Of a DNA stretch of 64,000 nt, positions 22,172 to 33,700 are shown in pieces (within the stretch, counting starts at the first letter, position 1; every line of letters begins with the position of its first letter). The stretch spans positions 102,108,701 through 102,172,700 of the forward strand of contig OX104134.1 in assembly GCA_944470555.2 (NCBI GenBank), given 5' to 3'. The notes beneath the pieces are model-generated. The model saw nothing but the letters and a program-made list of their open reading frames with translations, had not been told where the DNA came from and did not search any database. The DNA is from Heterobilharzia americana (Eukaryota > Platyhelminthes > Trematoda > Strigeidida > Schistosomatidae). Made by a program: the position numbers and the translations under genes.

Positions 22172-23561
22172 CGAAATCGACAGCCTTTGGCAGAATTAAT
22201 CCATTGTACCATCCGAATCGCAGTCGGTGAGTGCGTAGACGGAGATTACGAATAGGCATTGGGTAGTCTCGCGATGCTTATTAGTTCTTACAGATCAGTT
22301 CAGTCAAACAGCACACTGGCGGTTGTTAACTGTTATTCAGTTGAAGAGTGCGCTTTCTGCTCGAGAATGTAATGCAATGCTTACACCAGCGAGTTCGCGA
22401 GAACTAACTGCTGAATCTCCAGACACATCAGTCGGATTTTGCAGCTTCACTACGTAAGCTAGGTGAGGTCAATTTAATAACCACACTTGTGTACTGTGTG
22501 CGTGCCTGAGAAACGCAGCACATATCTGACTCAGGATTCCAGATTGTTAGCAAGTGAGGCTTGTTCTATTTGGCATAGGTTGCATACGTTGAAAGCTGTG
22601 AAACTGGCAACGTCATTTTAGGAGACTGGGAATGTTGTTTCGGTGGCATGGATCATCTGCCCTGGTTTCAGGTTTAGAGGTTTAAGAAGTTGAGTCGGTC
22701 TAATATTGGTATATGCCTTGGAAGACAAGGGGTGAAACAAGATTAAGGGGGGGGGTAGGTTATAGTTGATTGGGTTTTGTAATCGTCTGAAAGCTTACAG
22801 TCGGTCGGTTCCTCCCAGCTATGTACGCTGTCGAAGTTACCTGAAAGGCAAAAGGTATTGGTTTTGTGTAGTCGTGGTGCCTACGAGGCATGTGCTTGAA
22901 TCCTATTGCAGATAACCTTTTCACGTTATCTTTGAAATTTGACAGGTCCACCTTCCAACAAGAAAAACCTACACTCCCGGCATCTGAATACCGCAAAGCT
23001 GAGAGAGTTGCTGTTTCTAGAAGCATGGTAAGAGTAACTTTGACATGTTACTGTTAGTCATGCGTGACAAACAGCTTTCATTGTTATAGGCAAGCCTGAT
23101 CACCACTAGCTTTCGTATGTGTTTACGCTGCGCGGGTTCAGAAGTCTCTAAGCTTCTCCGGAATAATTTTAATGACTGTCATCTGCACGCCGTGCTCAGA
23201 CCACTTGGATCTTGCTGAGTTGTTTCTAACTACTCATTTTGTCCAATAGTATTTATTCTTTACATATCCTACACTTCCGCATACTAATCAGGCTGATATT
23301 CAGTGACTAAATTAAGGATCGTGGTGGCTCTCTCTGGTTCTCATTCCTCAGTTAGTATCTCATTCTATATTGTGATGCATGACCATTATTTTTAAAATCT
23401 TGTAGAAAATAGCCGTTTCAAATGATGACTATGTTGTTAGTCCTTTTAAATTTGATATCACTCCGCTTGAGGAATTTCTTTTACTTATTAATGAGAATAC
23501 AATAGATGCAAATGCGTCTGACAAAAGTTGTAAACGACGGTCCATTGATTCAATCAATTGA
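22172..23561 (+). CDS. Unrecognised gene, last three coding exons
   Basis: Three exons join in consistent phase. 22172-22226 (55 nt, acceptor TTTCTGTAG, donor GTGAGT) encodes STAFGRINPLYHPNRS. 22946-23027 (82 nt, acceptor TTTGACAG, donor GTAAGA) encodes STFQQEKPTLPASEYRKAER and VAVSRSM. 23406-23561 (acceptor CTTGTAG) encodes SPFKFDITPLEEFLLLINEN then a short basic tail ending in TGA. Splice signals are strong, phases match (codon CG+G, then phase 0) and composition is protein-like, so this is very probably a real gene. I do not recognise the family. Upstream exons are not found. It ends about 1 kb before the first recognised ARID4-like exon, on the same strand. Confidence 0.65.
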
Positions 23562-23974
23562 CTGAAAGTCAAGTTGTTACGTCTAATTCAGCTAGTCAGT
23601 ATCGATATGAGATCTATCACTACTGCTTAACTGTCGAAGTTGCCACACCACTTCAACGCACCAAAACACAAATCGAGATGACAAGACGAAGAAGTCGAAA
23701 TACCGTCAAAGATCGTAGCAAGTCGTATATAGAGAAAAGTGTGGTGGAGGAAAGCAAATAACAAAATGTAATGCGATTATAAAGATGTAAATAAGGTATG
23801 GCTACATGTGCCACTAATTGGTTTTGGGCCATAATACATAGTCTCCAGCTTTATTTAGTAATCATTACAGTTATAATGGTCCACATTTTGGAGCCTAGAT
23901 TTGGTTTGATGAAGTGTGTTGATGCTAAAAGTACTAATTGTATCATCTTCTGAATGCTCTGCTTAGAAGCTCCG

Positions 23975-23980
23975 AATAAA
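23975..23980 (+). terminator. Candidate polyadenylation signal
   Basis: AATAAA lies about 415 nt after the TGA of the preceding gene and before the first ARID4-like exon. Confidence 0.35.
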
Positions 23981-24575
23981 ATCAAAAATATATTTGAAAC
24001 ATATTTCGTTATTTTCTAGTTTTAAAATCTGACCTGTCCGCTTTCTTTATTTCGTTTACGATTATTCTGGCGTGTTCATACTATAGTAAATGGTGTGCCA
24101 AAACAACTTGGCATATGCGCTAACTGAGCTACATACTTAATCATCGTGTAGTAAGATATTGCACCTTTTATTGTAGGATGTTTTTTAACAGAATTCTTGT
24201 GAACATTTTTCAGAATTTTGGGACCTATCTGGTTCATCCTCTGATATAGTAGTGAGCCAATATAGTAGATCGATCTTGTTTATAGCCTTGGTCTACGGTT
24301 TCCTGAACCTGTAAACGACTTTTCGGAAACGCCCAAATATTTCATATATATATACATATTTACGGGGTTTCTAATTATTTTCCCTCTCATCTGTCGAGAG
24401 TATTATTTAATTAGTTGGAATTACTTAATGTAGGTTGTAAATTAATTAAAAACTATTAGTGATGTTGAAATACTTTTATTTATTGCTTAACGGATTTTTG
24501 ATGTATGAAAATTGATAATATTATTTCAAAGGCTTAGTTTTAACTTCACTTTCTCAAACTACCTTATTTCAATAG

Positions 24576-24788
24576 TCATCAAACAACAATGAAAAACCTC
24601 AAATTAGTTTTATACCGGAGAGCGAAAATTTGAATACTGATGTACATGCATCTGGTCAGTGTTTCCCTTCTTCGTTTTTGGTCGTGGGCACAGAAGTTAG
24701 TGCCAAGTATCGAGGTGCATTTTGTGAAGCAACAGTAGATTACGTGGACCTCAGATTCCGCCTTCATGTACAACTAAAGTCTACTAAG
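24576..24788 (+). CDS. ARID4-like exon: N-terminal Tudor-type segment
   Basis: Acceptor TTTCAATAG, 71 codons in phase 0, donor GTAACG. It opens with a polar stretch ([12 protein letters not shown]) and then [20 protein letters not shown], nearly the universal ARID4A/B N-terminal sequence. Because it begins in mid-frame, at least one upstream exon with the start codon is missing from this annotation. Confidence 0.75.
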
Positions 24789-27700
24789 GTAACGTGACTA
24801 CACTTCTTTAACAAATAATTTAATCGTACTTCATTTGGTTGTGGCTAGCAGAGGAATCCAGGACGTGCGTTTCACCCTATTTGGGACTCGTCAGCTGGAT
24901 TTGCCTGCACTCCAGTGAGTGCTGTTCACATCGAGACTCGAATCTTGTATCGGTTGATTCAAGCTTTAAAGCGTTATCCACTAGGCCACTGAGGCACGGT
25001 AGCCACCTTTTGGATAACGCTTTGGCGTTTAAAGCAATAGATACAAAGTTCGAGTCTCAGTGTGGACAACACTCACTGGGATGCAGGTACATCCAGCTGA
25101 CGAGTCCCATATAGGACGAAACACGCATCTTGAATCCCTCTACTGGCTAGTACCAAGTAAATTACCATGATAAATATTTAGGCAATATCGAGGCGTCCAC
25201 ACAGAAACCCAACAGGTTGGGTTCCAACAGAGGTTGAACAATTCAATCCATTATAATAACGGAGAATAACAAGTGTAGCATAAATGGTAATAAATATTTT
25301 AATGGTCTATTTCCATATCTTTTTCTTCGGGTATTTATGTTCATTGTGATTGTATCCGCAGTGCTTAAGTACAAGTGGTAAAATTTCAGAGCCGTGGCTT
25401 GTTGGTTTTACGGGAGTCATTTTTAAACAGTCGGTCACGGCCCCACCTATCAAGGTTTGGGCGGCTAGGTAGTATCATTAGCCCTCTCACAATAGGTGTA
25501 GCCCATTGCCTACTGTGCGGATATGCACAAGGTTGATGAGTGCATCTCAAATTTCATTTCAAGACTAAGCGCCGGTGAAGAGATGTGCGAAAATTTGCAG
25601 CATCAAAAAATGATGTCTACAGGTTGATTGTGAATAATAATAATAATGATAATAATAATAATAGTGTCTACTCGTATTTAATTTGATTTTATCACTCTTG
25701 AGTTACTTTGTCTTGTAACCGATTGACTGGTTCACAAGTTAAATCGCCGGTCGATTGACATTTGAGGTCACTTGTTTTTAATATACCATAGTTGTTACTC
25801 ACAATCTACCACTTAGTTTCTGATACATATTTTTTGCTTAATTCTATCTCCTTGATCTTTTAAGACACCGCAATCAACTACGGGATCTTTGTTTTTGCCT
25901 TTTGATTAACTGATTGTACTTCAAAGTAGCTTTGAATTAGGATCTCTGTTTCTAGAGATCATGATAATTATAACTTCAGGGGTTTATAAATGTATCGCTC
26001 ATCGCTTTAGGGTTCTGACAACTAACTACATGTTCAAATGCTACTTCAAAAACTTCAACATGAGCAATTGGGCAGCATCGTAAGCCTTTTTGAATCAAAC
26101 ACGACACAAAGCCCAATACCTGTCGTATGCAATTCTGATAATTAGTGAGATGAGAGGAAAAAATATCAACACATCAATCTAAGCACCGTATGGTTTTTTA
26201 CATCTGATTTTTAAAAATGAGTGTGATAATGAAATCTAAAATTTGACCAGGAAAACATATTTCTTACTAATTGGTTACTAAGGTAACAAGATGCAGTAAA
26301 ACTGATTGAACAGACATTTTTGGAAAAATGTTTTTTGACGACCAACAAACACGAGTAGCTAGGAAAAAGTGGGACGATATAAATGGAGTTGCCTAACCTA
26401 CTTTTATTATATTATTTGCCCCTTGGGTTCCTAGTGAAACATAGGGCTTCATTAGCAAGCCTCCACTGCATTCTGTTCTCTGCAAACTTTTGAACCTGGC
26501 TCCATGACAGCCCACAAGCTCTCATTTCTTCCTCACATGACATCCTCCATGTCACCCTCACCAGAAGCACTGACTTGATGTTGGTGTTGAAAATCCGGAT
26601 CTTGTTCTTTATGCTGAGTGCAGAAGATCTCCACACTGGTTTTCAGGTCAATGAACTCCTGTCTTGCTTTTCTGATCCTGGCTTTGACATCCTCGTCTGT
26701 GCCGCCTATAATTATTGAAACAGTGCTGCCTAAATAGGTGAAAGAGGCTACTTCCTTTAAGTTTCTCCCGTTGATGGTGATCACAGCTTGTTGTTGTTGT
26801 TGGTTGGATATCTTCATCACCTCTGTCTTCTCTACGTTCACTTGAAGTCCCGTCTTCGCTGCCCTGCCTTACCTCTTCTGTCAATTTGTTAGTTTTTCCC
26901 TGTGGATCTTCAAGTTTGTGTGACATTAGGCACAAGTCATCGGCGAAATCCAAATCTTCTTCTGGGGTCTTTTCCTCGGTCCAGCGTGTCCCCCTCTTCT
27001 CGCTCCTCACTGTTTGTTGCATGATCCAGTCCACTACAATCAGGAATATCATGGGTGATAGTAGACAGCCTTGATTTACTCCTGTCCCCTGTCTTCACTT
27101 CAAGTGCAAAGGCATCACTGAGCTTCCCATTGTGAATTACTTGGTATGTGGCGTCTTCATATAGTTGTTGAATGAGGCAGATAAAGGTTTGTAGTATCCC
27201 GTAGTAATGAAGCAGTTTCCAAATTACCTCTTGGTCGACGCTGTCAAAGGCCTTCTCAAAGTCGATAAAGTTGAGGTAGACCTCCCCAGTTGACTGCCAT
27301 TCTATACTCTGTTCATTGATGATGCTTAGTAAGGCGTTGCAATTTGGTCCGCACATGATTTGTACTTCCTGAAGACAGCCATCCATCCTGTTCCGGTCGT
27401 AGTTTTGAATCCAGTGCATCCTGTAGTCTCTCCAGGATGATTCGGCTTAATATTTTGCTTGCTTTGGGTGAACAGGGGGAGGAGTATGAGTATGATTCCG
27501 CGCCAGTTCTTGCAAACACTTAGGTCGCCCCTCTTCGGGAGTTTGACAAGGTAGTCCTTCTTCCAATCAATCGCCAAGTACCTTTCCTTCCTTCCTTGCT
27601 TCCTTGCAAACCTTCTGCAATAGTGGAGTGGTGTGAGCATGTTCGCTGTTGTCCTTGCATCTACTCTCAGTGCTTCTGGTGGGATTCCATCTGGTCCTGC

Positions 27701-30700
27701 TGCTTTCCTGCATTTCAATAGCCTTATGGTGTTCAGGACTTCACTTCTGCTTTTGTCGGAGAGCTTGTGTTCACTGGTAGTTCTGTGGTTGGTCGGCAGG
27801 TGGTATTTGTGGATGAAGTGCAGGTGGTGGTCGATTCGAGGGCTTCTTGAAGTGGTCGGCCCATCGTTTCCTTCGTTTCTCTTCTTTGGTAATCAGACTT
27901 CCCTCACCATCTTTTACTGGCTTCGTCTGCGTTGATCTCTTCCCTCCCTAATAGGAACCTGGTTATTTGATACAATGTTGTCAGGTCTCTATCTCTCCTA
28001 CCTGCAACCTGTTCTGCTTCACTTGCCAGTGTGTCATCGAAGTGTCTTTTGTCTTTCCGTGCACTCTTCTTCACTTCTTTGTCCAGTGTAGTGTTTTATA
28101 CGTTGTACTCAGTTCCTTTTCTCTTCGTTCATCCTTGCACTGGTTTATCTTCTGCTTCACCATCATCCTCTCCCTGCTTGCTCTATCAGCTTCCATGAGT
28201 CCGTTGACATCCATTCCTTATCTTCTTTCTTCCTCCTTCCTAATACGGCTGTGCGGGTTTCTTTCCACATCTCTTTCAAAGACTCTCAGTGTTCATCCAC
28301 ACAGGTTTCTTCAGAGATGTTGCTCGATATCTCCCACTTTGTCTTAATGGCTGCCATGAAGATTTCCTTTGTAGTTTCATCCTTCAGTTTCCGAGTGTTG
28401 TACTTGAACTGTGGTCTATCACCTCCTTCCTTGAAGGCTTTCAACTTGATTTGGAAGGTTCCTTGCACTAGATAGTGGTCTGAACCTACATCTGCTCCTC
28501 TTCTCGACCTTGTGTCGAGTAGACTGAGTCTCCATTTTCTTGAGATTGAGATAAAGTCGATTTGATTTTTAGTGTGTCCATCTGGTGAAATGCATGTCGC
28601 TGCTTTGTGGATATCCTTGTGATTGAACACGCTACCTCCAATCAACAAATCGTTGAATGCACAGGATTCTGCAAACAATTCTCCTCACCGAGCGCTTCTC
28701 GACCCATGGTTAGTTCTCTTCCTGTGTTGTCCGCTCCCAGTTTGGCATTCATGTCATCCGATAGAATGAATTTTGATGTCGCCAACTGGGGTGAGGCCTT
28801 GTTCAATACTGATTACAGTTGTCTGTAGAATTCCTCCTTCTTCTCTCGATCTGCATTATTAGTAGGTGCATAGCATTGTATGATTGTGACTTTCCTTCCT
28901 TTTGAGTTGAATCCATGTTGCTGTCATGGTCCTGGGGGAGATTGGTTCCCACTACATGAGAGCCTTCAATGCTCTTGGGGACATCATGATAGCCACTCCA
29001 TAACTCAGTGTGCTCGTGGTTGTCGTCTGTGTGACAATATCGGAGTAGATTATTGATTCTCCAGTTGACAGTTTGGACAGTCCACTCCCATTCCATCTGC
29101 TTTCACGAATTCCAACCACTTCAATGTGATACCTCTTCATCTCCTTTGCAATCTGAGCTGCCTTGCTGGGTTCAAACATCGTGCGGACATTCCATGTTCC
29201 CATGTTTACTTTCGCTTTCATTGAGAGAAGAGGAGACACATCGGCCAATTTGCTTCCCGAAGGCAGGCTTTCACCAACTGGCGTCATTTCGCCTCTCCGA
29301 TTCCAATGAGGAATAATTTTGTTTGTATTTTTTCAATCTTGTTTGTGTTTTGAAGTTTCTTTAGCGGTTAGATTTGTTTTCTGGGGTAGGGTTGCTAGCC
29401 CTATGCCAAACCTTCCCTCTTTACCCGGGCTTAGGACTGGCCAGTAACTAGTGAACTAGTTAACCAGGCGAGGTTGTTGGCTAACCTAACAATAACTTAT
29501 TGTTTTAGAATGTTGTTTTTATGGTTGTGATCGGAATCGATATGTTGTTATACTACTACTCTTTATTTAACCAGGTTTATGCAAGTTTTGTTAGGTCATT
29601 GATTCTGTATTTATTGAATGTTGTCGAATCAAAATGCACTCGAAAACCATTGGTACGTCAGCTCAGTAGGCAATAAAACACACCTATTGCGTTAATTCTA
29701 ATGGTACAAACCTAGCTGCCCAGATCTCGGTAAGTAAAGAGAGGCCTGAACCTGCTACCCACTGCTTGAAAACAAGTGCACAGACTAATGAACCAAAGTT
29801 CCATTGGTATTTGTTATCTTATGTTGTTATGTTGAATTGAATGTATCTATCTCTTTGATACATAGACTACTGCGTGAGTACCTCAGTATTGCCTAATGAC
29901 TCATTGTTATGATTTTTTTGTTTGTGTCCAGGTATAATGGTATGTCGCAACACTGGTTCTATAACCTAAGTATTCGGATCTCAGCTTTATGAATAGTAAC
30001 TCCATGTATAGGGCTACGACCCTTATTGTAATAGGATTTTATTGTAAGAGTGAGTATCCCAGTTAAAGTTGTAAGTATTTTATTACTCTTTAAGATTGGG
30101 TTTTCCTGGGCGTAGTTTCTGATATCATTCTAGGTATTATATCCAGTGATACTTCCTCGCGACGTTGCTCTGACAGCAAAAACCAGCAAAATTATACGGT
30201 TTCTCAGCAGATCAAATGAGACTGCTACTGGTCAGTTGCATGAATCTTCGCGCTGATTTTTATCTTCAGATTGTTTATTCTCTCACACTATCTACTTTAA
30301 TATCACTTCTTTTCTATCCGCCTGTTCGTTTTGTACTGTTGTGAAGTGTGGCAACATGAGCCAATGCACTTGTGTCCAAGGTGTTACGTTGATTTTGTCA
30401 GTGTCAGTCAGTCACTTTACGTCTCTGAATGTGATCCAATCGGACGTACAAGTTTCCTTACGATTTCAAATATTGTTGCAGGTCAATGCGAAAAGTGAAA
30501 AATAGAAGTTCACATCTTCCTGCCGATAAACTTTCTGGTACATATATCCCGATTGAAATGTCGATATGGCTTAAAATCCTTTTCCGTCAAACTTCTAACC
30601 AGTGTGAATGATCTTATTGTTTAGTGACTATTTGAGCATCCTCAACCAGTCCAACTTCGGTGTACTAATCCTTTACCGATAGAATTCATGCCAAAAGTGT

Positions 30701-33700
30701 GTATAAGCAAGATAAATTTAGATGTTTCATAACTGTTCGTTGTGTAAATAATACTTGCTTTTTTAAGTGGATTTTCTGGTCGGCCTTTAGACTAGTTGGA
30801 AGTCGTTTTATTCCTAACAAAAAAAAATCACTACCGAAAAATATTTAGAGAAAGTATATTCATAGAGTTGACAACTCAGTTACCTTTTCGTACAAACCAG
30901 CTAAGTTTTTGTCAGTTTGTCAGTTAACGAAACGTGTTCATACCAACTATATGCAATGGCCATACACATTTTTGTTTGTGACAGAAAAGTGACTATTAAA
31001 GTCAGCAAGCAAAATAGAAAAAACGTAGTTAGCCGAAAGGGAATCTATTCATTTAAACCTTAGGAATTACAATTTTCAATTTCGACAATGAAGGTAACTG
31101 TGATTATTCTCTATTCTCTCATCGTTAGTAGATTTTTCGTTAGAAACTACTATTGAAGTTTTTTGCAAAAGTTAAGCATGTGTTACGTGTTTTTCTATCA
31201 CTCAATATTTCTGCTCTTGTTAGGCTAAGCGTGTCTCTTTTTACATTACTATTGCAAAATTTCTGTCGTGACTCGGTAGTCTAGTGAATAATGCTGTGAA
31301 ACTCAAAGTGATGGATACTGGATTGGAGTTTCAGTAGGAACATCATCGCTGACTGAGAGTTCCAATTTGAACGGAACACGTACCTTGGATTCTACTGCTT
31401 GCAATCAAGAAGAAAATACTCTACTAACATATATTTGTTCTGATATACTACGCCGGACTACACAAGAAAAATACATATTATACGATGAGTTATACTAACT
31501 GGGTCCCCAAGTTTTTCCAAACTTCCAGTCTATTGTTCGGCAGGATACATTTATACTCTACGAACACTTGAAATTTTTGTACATATTTTCCGTTTAGGTG
31601 GTTCATAAACTTGGTGGATTTCATCGTGTTTCGTCTCATCTTAAATGGGGTTATGTTTATTCGAAGATGGATATACCTCAGAACTTCAGTGCTAGTCCAC
31701 GAAATCCTGCAGGCTGCCTTCAAGAAGTAAGTCTTTTACGCCTTATTTATCTGACTTAATTCAAATTGATATGAGCCAAAGACGCTATAGTTAAGTGTGA
31801 TATTTATTCAGATAGTCAATTTTTAAAGAAATACACAAATGATCATAGTTAATTTGTTTGTCAGAACTTATGTTCTAATTGTAAACTGTTCTTGTTTGTT
31901 ACATAGATATTTTATATCCATGGGACGATATAACTAAGAAATTGGGTATAAACCTGTGTGAACTTCCATCGTCTAGACCGAGATATTCTTCCTCTGCACA
32001 GACTTCAAATCTTATTGTTACTACGTCTACTACAGACAGTTCTTTCTTTGTTAGCACATCTGTCCCTGGTAATAACACTAAAATCTATTCAGTTTCTTCA
32101 CATATCAAACAATTTTCCAATTCTGCTAATTTGGATACGGAACGCAAAAATAATATCGATGTAATTGAAACTGCGTTGAATTTAAACACAGAAAAAGACA
32201 AAAGTGTGCGAACTACTAGTGTTACTAATACCACTAGGACCATCACCACCCCTAGGAAGCAAGCTTCTGATACGAATTGTGTGTTTTTTCGGTGCTGTTG
32301 TGAATTGCAGCAAATTGAGTCCATGCACCCTTGTGAAAGGTTTGGTGTTGACTTATCTACCTGTTGGTTTAATACACAAGTGTCTTTTCATAGATATACA
32401 TCCGAACGTCGTTTACGATCAGTGGTGTGTAAAAAATTGAGATATTGAATAAATTATATTTGTTTTGATATTTACATTGCTAATTCAGCGAATGAAAAAC
32501 AAAACAAGGTGGTAAAAGTAGTCTTGTTTTATTGTTGGGCAACATCCAGCCTAAAACTGAATAGGATGCAGTTGTCAGTCCTCCAACTCTCTTTGAAGGT
32601 TGTATCGAACCTGAAACGATGCAAAGCAGCAGTACCTGACAGTCTCTCACCCGAAGTTTTCAAGAATGAAGGCAGAAAACTAATAATTAAAGTGATGGAA
32701 ATACTAGGTAGTATGTGAAAATCAGAGGTAGTACCGTCAGACTGGTCTTCTTCGTCCCAGTCTACAAGAAGGAGGAGAAATCTTTCTGTGACAACCATAG
32801 GGGGGTTAGTTTGACCAATATTGTGTCCAAAATGCTCCGGCCCATAGTTATCCGACACCTGACTGGAGCTTTAGAACAGCAAACTCGCGAAAACTAAGTG
32901 GATTTCATACCTGAATGAGGGTGCATAGGTCACATTTTTACCCTACGACTGGTTCTGGAACACAGGTCTATTTACCGGTGGACGACACTTGTCATATCTG
33001 TAGACCTGAAGGTGACATTTGACTTATTCGATCGTAAGATGCCGTGACTGTGTCTGACTGTGAAAGGGGCACCCGGCAAGTGTATAACGTTAATCGAAGC
33101 TTTCTAATCAAACTCAGGTTAAATTGTACAAACACAAAAACAGTATTAACTATTCAACCCTTATTCTCCTGCTGCTGCAGACGGTGAAACATCACGCACA
33201 CTGGAGGGCTTAGGTGGAGAGGCCTAACTGTCTAATCGATGCATGGTATCGAAGAGAATAAGAAGAGACTGTTACCGTTAGTAATCTTCAAGCTGTTGAC
33301 AGTTTGTTGGTGATGACTCTATCGAAGACGACTTCTTGAAACTCATCTGGGAAAAGGTAAGTCAATAATAGAGGTGGTTTGAACCTGTAAGCGTCACATT
33401 AGAGATTAGAAAACTTCTGCTTGTAATCTATCACACACGACCTTTCGGAGACATTTACTTTCGATTAAAGGTCTAACTTTCAGATGTCAGTCATGCGCGC
33501 TACATCATACAGTTGTCGCTCATTAGTTTAATTTGTCGACTTTCCATAAAACTGATTTGTTATTCTGTTCTACCAGCCTTACTGTCATCATTTCAGGTTT
33601 GTTTTTCACTTATTAAACGTGAATAACTATCTAGAAGATAGATATGTTGCTGTGGCATTTTAGTGTATACTTTTTTGATTGTGTAAGACAACGATTTCAC

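Larger units (their letters stand above)
24838..25150. repeat. Head-to-head pair of SM-alpha-like SINEs
   Basis: A minus-strand SINE (24838-24995) and a plus-strand SINE (about 25005-25150) face each other. Each has a Pol III B-box-like sequence (GTTCGAGTC near 25050; GATTCGAGTCTC on the minus strand near 24955) followed by a hammerhead ribozyme. The tRNA-like heads meet around 24996-25015 with the typical GGATAACGC and GGCCACTGAGGCAC blocks. The pair forms an inverted repeat inside the ARID4-like intron. Confidence 0.75.

Noticed and set aside
23558..23761. Basic open frame after the stop of the gene ending at 23561
   Set aside because: It begins at the stop codon region without a convincing start or acceptor; most likely 3' UTR.
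24950..25060. tRNA gene suggested by B-box sequences
   Set aside because: The boxes belong to SM-alpha-like SINEs; no complete cloverleaf with anticodon arm and acceptor stem could be drawn.
30475..30606. Exon-like segment after TATTGTTGCAG reading [18 protein letters not shown]...IWLKILFRQ, considered as an upstream ARID4-like exon
   Set aside because: In the phase required by the exon at 24576-24788 it reads a stop within seven codons, no donor gives the phase needed by the exon at 31598, and the resemblance to ARID4 is weak.
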